This document shows positions 10,219 through 22,593 of a DNA stretch of 64,000 nucleotides, piece after piece. The notes beneath the pieces were generated by a model that saw nothing but the letters and a program-made list of their open reading frames with translations, made no database searches and was not told where the DNA came from. The first letter of the stretch is position 1, and each line of letters begins with the position of its first letter. The stretch spans positions 12,579,332-12,643,331 of the forward strand of contig CM055870.1 of the NCBI GenBank assembly GCA_029582165.1, given 5' to 3'. Made by a program: the position numbers and the translations under genes. The stretch is from Portulaca oleracea (taxonomy: Eukaryota > Streptophyta > Magnoliopsida > Caryophyllales > Portulacaceae).

Positions 10219-12472
10219 TAAGTCTTAAATAATAATATATTTAGTAAGTCTTAAATAATTATATATTTAGTATGCTATAGTGCTGCGACAGGTTGCTCTC
10301 TACGATCGCCTCGCCTTCAGCCATCCTCGCCGGCGACCCACCATTCCCGTTGGTTGGCCGCCACTGCCACCAAGCACCGCCCCCCATATTGTTAATTTAC
10401 CACACAATTTACCAGATTCTATAAATGAAAGCAATCCTTAAATTGAGATATGTTATTTTGTAAGATATTATGATTAATTTATTACCTTTTGCTTTCAAAA
10501 GGAAAAGTTATAAACTTTGGTTAAATCCGTATTGAATAATTAGTAAATGTGCTAATCTAGTGATGAAATCATAATTTATGAATAGAATGATTAGGGTTTT
10601 TGGTTTTAATTTGTTCAAATACTCATAATTCAAATTATCTAAATTATTTGTTTCATTGATTGATTTCAAATTAAAATATTGTTGTAAGGTAGTGATTGCA
10701 TTATTGTTAATTGTTGATTCTACTAATAAAAAATGAATATGCTTTAATAGAAGTTTTGTGATTTATTAAGTTATAGCTTTTTTAATTGTTTGTCAATTTC
10801 AAACTGAAAAATTTTTCAGTAAGAGGGCGAAGGCATCACATAGTTGAAGTTCTGAGACACAAAATACTTCATTTTCTCAAGAAAGTACACAAAATTTTAG
10901 TATGTAATTTTATTTTCATAACTAATATCGATCGTGAAACTTTGTATTAGTTGAATATGTTAAATTCTCATAATTCATTCATACACAATTTATTTTCTTT
11001 ATTAAATTTGATTTTGACATCCCCTGAGGTTGAATTCTGACTTCGCCACTGACCCTACTCCACCCTATCCCACCTCACCCTCTCCCCAAGCAACAGTAAG
11101 AAGAAGTAAGACCTTTACTCACCCTCCCTAACCCCTCCTTACCCCACCTCCCAAGTAGTCTGAAGCAGACCCTTAATTGCATTCAAGCTAGCTTCATTTT
11201 GGTCAACGGTAGTCGATAGATCACTTAAAGTCCACAAGCAATGACGTTGTCCTATGAAGACTCATTTTCACTACAATTTTATGATGGGATTCACCCATGA
11301 GTAAGATATCCCACATCGAGAAAAACAAAGGGAAAGCACATGGTATATAAGTTAAGTGGACTACTCCTCTTAACACCAATTGATTTTAAGATGGAACCTC
11401 ACTTAACTTGTGTACCATGGGCCTTGGTTGAAGTGGGTTCCCCCCTTAGATCTCCCCAACATTTTAGAGGGTTCAATTAACCAAGCAATTTCCTATGAGT
11501 AGTTGCTAAAATCTTCAATAGGCATATGCCTATTTTTGAATTAGTAATCATTGTGCGAACTGAGCCACACTAGTCAACAATGAAAGAAATTTCAATCCGA
11601 AATTCCTTCAATTGTTAACATGAGAATGATCAAAGGCAAGTAAGTGTCACACTACCATTGATACCTAAGGTATCATCAATTGAATAGCAAAGCAATTGAT
11701 ACAAATAGGAAATTGACATACCGTGAGGCATAAATGCACATGGTTTATTGTAGCATATACTAGGTCGCATCTTCAAGGAGTTATTTGACAATACATCAAA
11801 CTAGCCCTCGACTCAATTGATAAGTAAATTTGATACTAGATTTGTTTGCTTAATTATTTACTTCTTACTTACTAAGTAAAATGATAAGTTCTCATATTAA
11901 TTGAAATACTTAAGAGTGTGTGGCAAATAGGTCAAAATTGAGCAATAAAATTGAATCAGAGCATTTTGAATATGCAATTTCACTAATATGATGTATTCTA
12001 GAATCAACAATCGCATGCAGAACTCATAATTTTCTTTTGTAATCAAAGTGAATTGGCCAAACATAAATTAATCATATATTTCCATTGTATGCTGCCTCCA
12101 AATGCCAACACAATCCATGTTGCTCTTAACATTGCCGTATTAACAGTAAATTTGCTAAAATGTAAATATTGATTGTGTGGTAGCTTGTGGGAGATCTTTA
12201 ACTCTTCACTTGTGGATATCTTTCCACTCTCATTAAAAACTAAGAGCTTCCTAGCACATTATTTCCAACTTTATATATAGCAAATATATAATTTTATGCA
12301 TTTACTGGAAATTTACTTGGCTTGAAGATTGTCTAGAGCAATGAAGTATGGTCAAAAGTATTGTTGAATATAGCCAAAAAGCAAGGTGCGGTAACAAGAA
12401 AACAAGGAATTTTGGTTTGATTTAGCATCATTTGAGTGGATTTTAGTCAGCTCACTTTTCGAGTTATACTAA
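10219..12472. other. AT-rich intergenic DNA without a recognisable gene
   Basis: The stretch is AT-rich with one GC-rich patch (about 10283-10390, with GCC/CGCC-rich text) that may be a decayed coding or transposon fragment, and a C-rich patch at 11050-11150. No frame with recognisable domains, splice structure or RNA gene was found. A CCCACATCG-type repeat (listed separately) lies inside. Confidence 0.45.
11285..11470 (+). repeat. CCCACATCG-type dispersed repeat, possible TRIM/LTR relic
   Basis: The text TAAGATATCCCACATCGAG, then TATATAAG, ACTCCTCTTAACACCAATTG, and GGGCCTTGG...GTGGGTTCCCCCC has the arrangement of a family of short dispersed repeats found in many plant genomes, often attributed to TRIM or solo LTRs. 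Ends and target duplications are not clear, so the class is uncertain. Confidence 0.35.
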
Positions 12473-12627
12473 GCAAATCATGGAGTTTCTCCTAGGATTT
12501 CCTGAGTGAGAGGTTTTAGTCCTAGGTATCTAGGGTTTGTCGACAGGTGGTTCCTGCGGTCTTGGGTCCGGCGCCGGCTGGCTGTTAGTGGTTTCCCAGT
12601 CAACCGTTGTCACTCGTTTTTTCGAGG

Positions 12628-13754
12628 ATGAGCAAAGAACTGGGGGAGGGGTCGATAGGGAGGGAGAAGAAGGCGGTTTTATGGGCGGATGAAGTCTCTG
12701 ATGAAGAAGAATCTCAATTATCCCTTTGTTTGTTAGGAAAGGTGTGGACTTTGAAGAAATTCAATGTGTTCGCCTTCATGACTACTATAGAGAAGATTTG
12801 GAGCCTTTCGCATGGAGTGGAGATAAAAGAAATAGGTGATAATATGTTCCTTTTCCAATTCTTTCATTGGAAGGATAAAGCGAAAGTCCTTGAAGGGGAA
12901 CCATGGACTTTCGATAGGGCAGTGGTGTGTATGAAAGAGATATCCGAAGACACACAACCATCAAAAGAAGCGGAATCCTTAACACACACCCCTTTTTGGG
13001 TTAGGGTTTATGACCCACCCTTTAAGGGACGAAATGAATGCAATATTGCGGCATTAGCGGATCACATATGGGTTTTAATGGAGATCGACAAATCAAGATT
13101 TGAGGGATGGGAGAGATCTTTGAGGTTTAGGGTTCTGATGGACTTGAGGAAGCCTTTCCCACAAGAAATACCGATCGAGACCATGAAAGGAGAACGTATC
13201 AATCTTCGGATCAAGTATGAGCGGCTTCCCCTAATATGCTACTTCTGTGGTAGGTTGGGACACAACGAACGCGATTGTAGAGAAAGGGGTGAGGAGAAGG
13301 GAGAGGTGAATTACAAGTATGGGGAGTGGATGAAGGCATCGCCGTGGAATGCTCGTAAACGGGTAAACACGGCTGAACAACACACAAACCCAGGAGCAGC
13401 GAGGAGACTAACTTTCCAAGCGAAGAGACAAGATCAAACAAAGTCCACACCTTTAATAGATGAGGTGGTGCACAGATGGAGAAGATTAGGGTAGAGGAAA
13501 AGGATAAGGAACCGGAGAATCGGGCAAGGGAAGAAACATTGGAAAATGAGTCTGTTACAGAACCACCGAATATCGGGAAGGAGAATGAAGAAGGAAGCAA
13601 GGAGGAGGGTGAACTCTCAGCAAACTGGCAGATGGATAGAAGTAGTGGTGGGAAATGGAGAAGAATAATACGAGATCAAACCATAGAGGAAAGAAAAACA
13701 CATGAGGCTAGCTTTTCTGGGAGTAAAAGAGGAACAGTAGAGGAGGAAGGGTAG
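12628..13754 (+). pseudogene. LINE C ORF1: DUF4283-type protein with CCHC zinc knuckle
   Basis: The ATG at 12628 (MSKELGEGSIG...) fits the leader. The N-terminal 130 residues have the DUF4283 character of plant LINE/Gag-like proteins (GKVWTLKKFNVFAF, then FFHWKDKAKVLEGEPWTFDR). The zinc knuckle CYFCGRLGHNERDC (CX2CX4HX4C) follows near residue 205. The first frame ends at 13494 and the charged tail continues in another frame at 13476-13754, so one frameshift separates them. The protein would package LINE RNA. A 101-bp gap separates it from ORF2. Confidence 0.85.
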
Positions 13755-13855
13755 GAGACTGTTAGTAGCAAAAAGCATCGGAGTGGAAACCATGGGGAAA
13801 ACTGTGCGAACACCTTACCAGTAGTGGAGGCTGAAACACAACCCCGCGAACAACA

Positions 13856-16800
13856 ATGAAAATCCTTCCATGGAATTATCGTGGGCTCGGGAACCCACGC
13901 GCAGTTAGGGGCTTGAAACGCCTCTTAATTGATGAACGTCCCGAGGTAGTTTTCCTTAGCGAGACCAAATTGAAAGAGTGGGAGTTTGCGGAGATGCCGA
14001 GAAGACTGAACATGGAGAACGGAATTTTTGTAAATTGTGAAGGTCAGGGGAGGGACAGAAGGGGTGGACTAGCAATGCTTTGGAACCAAGATATCAACCT
14101 GGAATCGCGATCAAGATCTCAAAACCACATTGATATGGTTTGCATGAAGGAAAATAATGAAGAATGGTGGCGGTTTACTGGGATTTATGGTCACTCAAGA
14201 GAAGAAGAGAGAGAGAATTGACGTGGAGATTGTTAAGAAATGTGAAAATGATTAGTGACTTGCTATGGTTGTGTGGGGGTGATTTCAATAATATTATGTG
14301 CCATGGGGAGAAACAAGGAGGGAACCAAAAAGCTGAAAGTCTTTTGGAGGGTTTTGGGGAAGCGGTAACTGACTGTGGACTAAATGACTTGGGATGGGAG
14401 GGACATATTTTCACCTGGAACAATGGGAGAGAAGGAGAGGAAAATGTGCAAGAACGGCTCGATAGATTCATGGGGAACAATGCATGGGGGGAAACCTTCG
14501 CATGGAATCGAGTCAACCACCTCCACAAGAGGCGATCTAACCACCTCCCAGTGCTTCTTGAGTGTACTACCAACATGATGAGCTTGAGGAGAATGACCAA
14601 TAGGAGAGCCCCATGTCGGTTTGAAAAAAAAGTGGATGGAGGAAGGGGAGTGTGAGAAGGTGGTAGAAGAGGCATGGGATGAAGGCCAGGCACAGAACAT
14701 CTCGAAAAGGCTTTCAAGCTGCTGCTTGAAAACAAAAAAGGTCGGGGCCAAAGTGCAAACAAACTTAAAGAGGAAGCCCAAAAATTGAAGCAGGCTCTGA
14801 AGGAAGCGCAGGGAGAATACCCCACAAGGGATAATTTGAACAAAATTCGTTGTTGGGTGAAGGAGCTCAAGGAGATGGAAGCGAAGGAGGAGATGTACTG
14901 GGCGCAGCGGAGTAGGCAAAACTGGTTAAAACACGGTGATAAAAATACCAGTTTTTTCCATGAAAAGGCTTCCCAAAGAAAAATACGAAATAAAATAGCT
15001 AGAATCATGGATGAGGATGGGAGGTGGAGGGATAAGGAGAAGGAAATTGAGGATGTGTTTGTTAGCTACTTTGAACATATTTTCCATAGCCAGGAGGCGA
15101 CGGACACGGACCCGGTGACAACCCTAGTTAAACCTCTAGTTACGGAGGACATGAACCAGCAACTCCGGAAGCCATACACGGGAGACGAAGTTCTTGTTGC
15201 CCTCCACCAAATGCACCCATCGAAGGCCCCTGGGCCTGACGGTATGCCTGCTCTCTTTTTTAAACATTATTGACATATTGTTGGTCATGATGTGATTGAT
15301 TATGTGCTTGGTGTTCTAAATGATGGCCGCTCCCCAATAGAAGTAAATGAAATCTTTATAGCTTTGATTCCCAAAGTTAAAACACCAACTTCTACCAAAG
15401 AGTTCCAACCCATCAGTCTTTGTAATGTAATTTATAAGCTTATTTCTAAGACCATTACTAATAGACTGAAAGGCATCCTTGCCCATGTCATACATGAATC
15501 CCATAGTGCTTTCGTCCCGGGTAGAATGATAACTGATAATATTCTTGTGGCTTTTAAGCACTTCCATTTTCTGAAGAAGCGCCCGAAGCATATCAAAAAG
15601 GGGCATATGGCTCTTAAACTGGACATGAGTAAAGCTTATGATAGGGTTAAATGGTGCTTTGTTGAGAAAATGCTTTATGCTATGGGGTTCGAAACTCATT
15701 TTGTGGATCTTATTGTAAGGTGCATTTCTTCTGTAAGTTACAAAGTGTTTGTTAACGTTAAGCCCTCAAGAGAAATAACCCCTCATAGGGGCCTCCGCCA
15801 GGGTGACCCGTTATCACCTTACCTTTTTCTAGTCTGTGCAGAGGGCCTTTCGACGCTGATTAGACACCGGGAGGAGGCACACTTAATTCATGGCGTCAAG
15901 GTTGCTAGAGATGCCCTCGTAGTGACTTACCTTTTTTTCGCAGATGACAGTCTCCTTTTTGTGAGAGCAACGGAGGAGGAAGCAGTCCAAGTTTTAGACT
16001 TATTGAAAATCTACAAAAGAGCGTCGGGCCAGACGATTAATGTAGATAAATCGGAGGTCTCTTATGGCCGAAACGTGAGTGAACAAATGAAACAAACGCT
16101 CCAAGGGAGGCTTGGATTTAAGGCGGTGGAGACTCACGATCGATATCTGGGAATGCCGACTTTCATTGGTAGATCGAAGAAGGCTGTCTTCCAATACGCG
16201 CAAGATAGAGTCTGGAAAAAATTAAAAGGGTGGAAAGAAAGACATTTGTCTCGAGCCGGTAAGGAGATACTTATTAAGGCGGTAGCCCAGTCTATTCCAA
16301 CTTACGTCATGTAGTGCTTTGATCTCCCTGAGGCTGTTTGTAAAGCTTTAGAGAGCTACTGTAGGGAGTTTTGGTGAGGGAGAAATGGGGAGGAAAAGGG
16401 GATTAAATGGCTGGCATGGGATAAGATGTGCATGACTAAGGAGATGGGGGGATGGGTTTTAGACGCTTCTCAAGTTTTTAATAAGGCACTGCTCGCTAAG
16501 CAGGCATGGAGGCTTATCCACGAGCCCTCATCATTGGCTGCAAGGGTTTTAAAGGCTCGGTACTACCCGAGAGGAGAATTCCTACAAGCGGGGAAGGGGT
16601 ACCGAGTTTTACTTGGCGAAGCATACAAGGGGCAAAGGATTTAATTAAGAAATGCTCACAATGGTGCATTGGAGATGGAAGCCAAGTAAGAATTTGGCAT
16701 GATAAGTGGGTCCCAAATGCTAATGGGGGCAGAATCAGGTTAGGGCCGACGCTCCTAGATAGTGAAGCCAAAGTCCAAGAGCTTATCGATCACGAAAGGG

Positions 16801-17945
16801 GGAGATGGAGAGAGGATGTTCTAAATCTGTGTTTTGATGAGAACACACAGAGAGCCATTCGGTCGATTCCCTTGACTACAAGCCCAACAAAGGATAAGCT
16901 AATCTGGTCCCCAACTTACAGTGGAGAATTCACGGTTCGCTCGGCTTATAGACTCATCCGGGAGATGGAAACTCAAGTTGGTGAGGGTACCTCCTATTCG
17001 ATTGACCAACGAAGGAAAGCAAAATTAATCTGGTCAACCGAGGCGCCGCCGAGGGCAATACATTGTCTTTGGCAGATTTGGAGGGATATCCTTCCAACAA
17101 AAGTAAATCCGGTGAAACGCAAGGTTGATGTCGATCCGATTTGTTCGATGTGTGGGGAGGGATATGAGTCGAACAATCACCTTTTTGTGGATTGTGAATG
17201 GACTCGTAGAGTATGGCGATGCAGCGTCTTCCGACTTGATACAGCAACTAGAGAAATTGAGGATGTAGGGGAATGGATCGAGGCAAGGCTTGAAGAGATG
17301 GAAATCCAGGAGAGAGGCTTATTCACCACTATTCTTTGGAGTATATGGAGGGCAAGAAACTGCAGAATTTTTGATGGCATTAGAAGTGACCCAATGGTGG
17401 TAGCTACAAAGGCGCTTGACTACCATCATATGTACACAAAAGCGCAAAGGAAGGAGCACTGCGAACGTGAGGAGAATGTTGTGATGGGCAGATGGAGGAA
17501 GCCGGAGAGAGGATGGTACAAGGTTAATACTGACACAGCTGTGAAACGACAAGGAAATGGGGGCTGGGGAGTTGTCATCAGGGATGAGAGGGGGGAGGTG
17601 CTATGGGTGGAGACACACTACAAGGAAGTGGCATGGAAGGTGGAGGCGATGGAAGCGGGAGCCATCTGGGGAGGTCTGTTAGCGGCAAAAACGAGAGGCT
17701 TGCAGAAGATCATCATTGAATCTGATTGTCAAGCCGTCATCAATGCTCTCCAGGGTGGAAGGATGACAGCCCCAAATACTCGAAAAATCCTCCAGGCTTG
17801 CTCAGATATCTTACCTTCTTTCATGTCTGTGGTTTCCGTTTTCACTCGTAGAAATTGTAATAGAGTAGCACATGAGTTAGCAGACTTAGCAGTTGCATTT
17901 CGTAGTTCGAATGTGTGTGGCATGATTGTTGCCCCTTGGAAGTAA
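13856..17945 (+). pseudogene. LINE C ORF2: endonuclease, reverse transcriptase, zf-RVT, RNase H (few lesions)
   Basis: From ATG 13856 (MKILPWNYRGLGNPRAV) the order is as follows. APE-type endonuclease, 13856-14640, with SETKLKEWE and CGGDFNNI. RT, 14785-16314, with [39 protein letters not shown] and the catalytic FFADDSLLF. zf-RVT near 17130-17210 (CSMCGEGYESNNHLFVDC). A C-terminal RNase H, 17500-17945, with all four acidic positions: NTDTAV, EAMEAGAIW, ESDCQ and AHELADLA. Lesions are a shift near 14200, a shift near 14640-14785, stops at 15274, 16312 and 16375, and a shift near 16620. It could be nearly active in a related intact copy. Confidence 0.92.
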
Positions 17946-18026
17946 ACAATTTGATTGCTGTCGAGGCACATGAATAAATTGCTCTTTTCCGGGTTTCAAA
18001 AAAAGAAAAAAAAAGGCAAATCATGG

Positions 18027-18349
18027 TGGATTTGGTGACCAATTAGCATAGGTTTCTATTTGCATTGGTGGAGAAAATAGATGCAAGTGGCTTTTTTGAA
18101 AATTATTCTCGACCTTAACAGTAGATTCAAAAATATATATTATGAAATGCACACTTTTAGAACTCTAATTGTAGAAATGTAGGGGCTTTAAACCCCCAAA
18201 TACACCTTTTCACATTAAAACCTACAACCAACAAATGCAAATTTCTCCTACACTATATCAGAACCTTAATACCCCCCACAATTTCCCTATTTTTTTACAC
18301 AACCATCCTCAACTATATACCACCAAAAAAACACACACAAAATTTATAT
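18027..18349. other. 3' flank of the SDI1-like gene
   Basis: AT-rich sequence between LINE C and the stop codon of the SDI1-like gene. It should contain that gene's 3' UTR, read on minus from 18349. No independent feature is visible. Confidence 0.5.
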
Positions 18350-20781
18350 CTAGCAAGCTAATTGATCTTTAAAGTTTGATATTTGTTCAAAAATGGGGAG
18401 TCGTCGTGGTCTAATTGGGGCCCAATGGGCCCCAAGCTGCTCAAGCCCATCAACAAAGTCATCGTCCAAATGAAAGCCCATAAAGTTGGATAGAACAGGA
18501 GGGGGCTGCCTTGACTCTAACTCCAACAACAATTCTTCGGCCCGGTTTCGAGCCCGGATATCATCCGAACCCGGGACCCGACCCCTTAGCACTTCCTCTA
18601 GAACCGTCCTGGCATCTTCATATCGGGCCTGCTTTATCAAACACAGGCCCAAGTTGCACGCCTTGTTTGCATCCGGGTCGATCATTTGGGCCTTTCTGTA
18701 GACCACCTCTGCGGCCATGTAGTTGGTTTTTTGCATGTAGGCCCAGCCCAAATTCCCCTGTGATTTTCATCATAAGCATGGTTTATAAGTGAGCAAAAAA
18801 ATTAAATATGAAGTGCTTAAGCAGGCCAATAAATAACACAATGTTGATCTTCTTTTTACCAATGTAAGACTCATTAAGCTGATTAAATTTTCAACTAGAG
18901 AGCGTTTGATTGATCAAAAAATCTCGAGGAAATTGCCAAATTTTCAACTAGAGAGCGTTTGATTGTATTTCGACCTTGGGAAAAAATTTGCAAGGGCCCA
19001 CAATTTCCTACCCCACTTAGGAAAGTTTCCCTTAGGAGTTAGGAGAGGGTAAGCAAAATTTTTACCGGGAAAGTTTTCCCAGGTAAAATTTTCCGTAGGT
19101 TGTTACCCAAAGCTCTCGTAATCATTCGTGAATGTTGGTTTCTACTTTTGAAAGGACCAACACTTAAATAAGCACCGATTTCACAGTACTCTAGCACATG
19201 TTACCCCTCAAACTCTCACCAAACAAAACTAGAAATTTCACAATCGATAATGACTCATGATCAATCATACAAAAACACAATGAAATACACATACAAACAA
19301 ATAATATACTGTTTACATAAACATGAGGAAGGAGTAGTAATTATTAAGAAGAAAGGAATGCATGAAATGGTTACCAGTACTCTAGATGTCTCTTGTTTGA
19401 TGGACACTTGAAACTTCTTGCCATGAGACCTTGCTGTCTTTGTTGGCTTTCCATTGAAAGCTTCCCCTTGATATATCATCCTTAACTTCTGCCTTAGTAG
19501 CTCTATTTGCTCATCTACTCTTCCACATTTCTATATTGTCAACACATGCTTAATTAGTATAACTCCCAATAAAACACCCCGACTTCATCACTGCATATAA
19601 AGTTATGGTGCGGTTTGTATGGAAAACTAAATTGACAAATTTTTCCATGTTTGATTGAACTTAGAAGATGGAAAACTTTTGATGTGAAACCCATCATTTC
19701 ACTGTCGCGTTCAGTAAATTTTTCTTCAAGAGCATGTTAAGAGAAGGTGTTTCCCGGAAAAATCTTTCTTCGGATTCTGTCAAACCCTTTATTAACCCCT
19801 TTATTAACCCAAGCTAATCGACCCGTGTCTAAGAATTCTCCGGTAAGGCAATATTGAAGACAGGCAAACATCAGTCAGCTAACCCTAGTTGGAGTGCTAA
19901 AGTAGTATTTCCCTCCTGTTTGTTATCAAAGAAGAAAGCAATTAGGGAGCGTTTGGTTCCAAAACATTCCCGACAAACTTTCCCATGTTTTGTTGTGGGA
20001 AAATATATGTGAAAGTTTTAGTATGGGCTCATTATTTTACTATCCAACTAATTAAACAGTTTCACAAGGAGACCCTAGGGAAATCTTTCCTCTGAGATCG
20101 AGTTTTTCTCAGGAAAGTCTTTCCCAGGAAACTATAAAAGCACCGTTAAACAAAAGACATAATAGTCCAAAAGGGTGATTAACTGGTAGTAATGAATTAG
20201 CAATATACCTTGTACAAATCAATAAGGACATTGTCAAGAGATTCTTGGGCAGTTTTAGAGCAAAGAGCCCTAAAAGACTTGATGGCTTCAATGGCTTCTT
20301 CAGTCCTATCAAGTTGCTTCATAACAACAGCCATGTCTTTGAGGGCACTATCTACTCTATCTCCTGCGTTTATTGCCTTCCAAAACCACACTATTGCTGC
20401 TTCTGGGTCCTTCTCTACCAACTGATATATACAACCATAAACACATACCATCATCAACAACTAATCCTACTTAATCTCACCACATCCATCTATTTATGAT
20501 AACTAATATGCATGATAAACTCAATTTAAATCCTAATCTATGCATTATGATTGAGGTATGGTGGCCATTAACTCTTTGTTTAGGTGCTATAATTTGACCC
20601 TAGTCTTCAACAAAAAGTAATTCAGGGAGTATTTGGTAGGAACCCAATGGGAAAATTTTCTATAAGAAAATGTAGGAGATGACAACTCCACCATAAAACT
20701 TTTCCCAAATTCAACCTACATACAAATATGGAAAATAAATCATAACAATTTCTTGAGATTTTGACCAACCAAACGCATCCT

Positions 20782-20817
<36 letters not shown>

Positions 20818-21253
20818 TGGAAGTACAACTATGTAATTAGGTCAAAACCTAATCATATCCACTTTGCTACCTAATTGAACAGAATGTTTCAAACGTATAC
20901 ATATCTACCACACGATTTAAAGAGAAAAAAGTTTCAGGAAGAATTAACTTTTTTCAGAAAAAGGAAACAATGATCAAAGCTACATTCCAATCATTCAATC
21001 TAAATAATAATTGAACTCCCAAATAGATACAATTTTGACAGCCGAATTCGTAAATTTATGTAAAATATTCTACAATTCAAACATGAACAAAATATATTGA
21101 AGAAAAAGGAGAAAAAAAAATTACCTGGGCATGTTTGGCACGAACATAAGGACCATCTCCAGAAGGAACTTTGTGAATAACATGAAACGTCTCTCTTTCT
21201 CCTCCATTGTTGCTAATCACCATTTTCTTTGATGGGCTTTTGCTAATCTCCAT
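18350..21253 (-). CDS. SDI1: SDI1/MS5-family TPR protein (sulfur-deficiency-induced type), four exons
   Basis: Spliced on minus as 21253..21125, 20421..20209, 19530..19375, 18757..18350: 129, 213, 156 and 408 bp, all phase 0, giving 301 residues. That is close to the roughly 300 of SDI1/SDI2. Donors and acceptors are canonical (CAG|GTAA, CAG|TTG, AAG|GTAT, TAG|AAA, CTG|GTAA, CAG|GGG). Family signatures are FHVIHKVPSGDGPYVRAKHAQ near residues 24-43, VEKDPEAAIVWFWKAIN, the TPR helices to about residue 250, and the C-terminal RRLPIFEQISNFKDQLAC. In Arabidopsis SDI1/SDI2 are induced by sulfur starvation and repress glucosinolate MYB factors; the meiotic relative MS5 is longer. Length and C-terminus favour SDI over MS5; which SDI paralogue this is remains open. 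No lesion is visible, so the gene should be functional. Confidence 0.9.
18886..19140. repeat. Repeat-derived sequence in intron 3 of the SDI1-like gene
   Basis: AAATTTTCAACTAGAGAGCG and the following TTTGATTG occur twice, about 53 bp apart (from about 18886 and about 18938). The second copy leads into a segment with AAAGTTTCCC / GGGAAAGTTTTCCC blocks, the pattern of a foldback MITE. Similar TTTCCC/GGGAAA blocks recur in the same gene's second intron (19940-20150) and first intron (20623-20782). Confidence 0.5.
20623..20782. mobile_element. Short MITE-like element in intron 1 of the SDI1-like gene
   Basis: The segment starts AGGGAGTATTTGGTAGGAAC and ends TTGACCAACCAAACGCATCCTAA. These are imperfect inverted repeats of the TTAGGNNGCGTTTGGT type. 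A 28-base A run follows at about 20787-20812. The target duplication is not resolved. A related AGGGAGCGTTTGGTTCC text at 19945 in intron 2 suggests a second member there. Confidence 0.45.
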
Positions 21254-21690
21254 TAATTACCGCTAATTAATCCTCTCTCTCTCTATCTCTACCTCTCAGT
21301 GTTCACTCTTTCTTATCTGAATTTAGAGGGTTTGTTTGGGAAGTCGGAAACAAAAACAGGGGAGGAGAGAGAAAGAGAGTGAACAACTTATAGATCAGGG
21401 AAGGAAAAGGAAAGGGAGAAGGGGAAATTGTGAGCTTGAACTTGGACGCTTTTTGGGGCTTTGTTCTTTTTTCTCTTTTTCTCTTTTCTTTTTTGTTGGA
21501 TCAGATCTTTTGTTTTTTTATTTTTTATTTTTTATTTTATTCCTTGTTTCTGGCCTCAACCAACCTAATAAAACTACAAAAGGTAGAGTCAACCCCAACT
21601 AATTTTCCACCTTTACTTAGAAAAGAAATTAAAATTAATTTGGAACATTGATGGTCGACACGTGTCGGTCTCTTGTGCTACTTGTCTCTA
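21254..21690 (-). promoter_or_regulatory. Proximal promoter and leader of the SDI1-like gene
   Basis: Upstream of ATG 21253 lies a GA-rich leader. A T/A-rich block at 21515-21545 on plus (AATAAAATAAAAAATAAAAA on minus) could serve as a TATA region. About 405-435 bp upstream are a palindromic G-box GACACGTGTC (21657-21666) and two GAGAC pentamers on minus (21668-21672, 21684-21688). GAGAC is the core of the sulfur-responsive element SURE. Pentamers occur by chance often, so this is suggestive only. Confidence 0.45.
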
Positions 21691-21998
21691 GTTTTCCCCT
21701 TTTTATCTCTAGATTTCTTAACCAAGTTAAAAAAACATAAGAAATTTCTTTTAAAATCACGTCTTTAAAAACGTATACCCCGTTTCATATTATTTATCAC
21801 ATTAAAATTTGTATAAGACGCTATTTTGACCATCAATTTGTGACACAGTCCATAATAAAACACCCAGTAAGATGATATATTGATTTTAATTCGAACACAA
21901 GTTAAACTTCACTCGAGCACAATTCCGATCACAGCAAGGATCAACTTAGCTCCATCATATATTTTCATTTAGTTTATGGATAATGATATACTCATATA

Positions 21999-22355
21999 CA
22001 TCTTGATTCAAGATGGTGGAAAACCATTTTAAATTTTCCCTAATTCATATTTTCATGATTTTAAAAGCTAGACATTCTCTAGCAATTATAAATATTATTT
22101 ATCAATTATAAGAGTATGATATTAATTAGTTATGTCAAAAAATATAAATGATTGCCTAGCTAACATATCAACCATAATGGAAAATATACATTTTATTCAT
22201 TTTCAATATATTTATGAAAATATAAATAAATAATTATTTTATATGATATATGGGTAGTAAGATGCATTTATAATGATTTAAATATACTTATATATGCTGC
22301 CTAGAGTGATTTAAGTGAAATTCAAAATGGTTAATAATCATCTTGATTCAAGATG
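21999..22355. mobile_element. MITE-like element with about 38-bp terminal inverted repeats
   Basis: CATCTTGATTCAAGATG begins the left end (21999-22015) and ends the right one (22339-22355). The adjoining sequences continue the inversion imperfectly (GGTGGAAAACCATTTTAAA against AAATTCAAAATGGTTAATAA). Length is 357 bp, AT-rich, non-coding. Each terminus is itself a palindrome. No clear target duplication was identified. Confidence 0.55.
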
Positions 22356-22593
22356 TTTATCCTTTTCATATCTTTTTAGATGTGTTTAGTAATTTATTAA
22401 ATTTTTTTTTAGAAATTTTTTTTCAAAAAAGACATTCTTTAATCTCCTTAAAAGTCTAATTACTGAGCTTATAAGTGAAATAATGACTCCATGTTATAAC
22501 TTTCTCATCGCAAAAGCTATTATTATGAATTTCCTTACATCACAAAAAGTTATGAATTTTCTTAAGATCAAGCTAGACAATGTAACACACTAA

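Larger units (their letters stand above)
12484..18015 (+). mobile_element. LINE C: full-length L1-type LINE with RNase H
   Basis: A 5,532-bp element flanked by GCAAATCATGG at 12473-12483 and 18016-18026. It has a 5' leader of about 144 bp, ORF1, ORF2 and a 3' end with an A-rich tail (about 17998-18014). The intact 5' end, matching duplication and only a handful of frame lesions indicate a fairly young insertion. It lies about 330 bp beyond the 3' end of the SDI1-like gene. Confidence 0.93.

Noticed and set aside
14175..15008. 277-codon open frame on the minus strand of LINE C
   Set aside because: It is the complement of the LINE C ORF2 endonuclease region, rich in Ser/Leu/Phe as expected for an antisense shadow, and matches nothing recognisable.
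21336..21651. Short plus-strand frames upstream of the SDI1-like gene
   Set aside because: They read through the T/A-rich promoter and GA-rich leader of the minus-strand gene and give Phe/Leu-rich low-complexity peptides.
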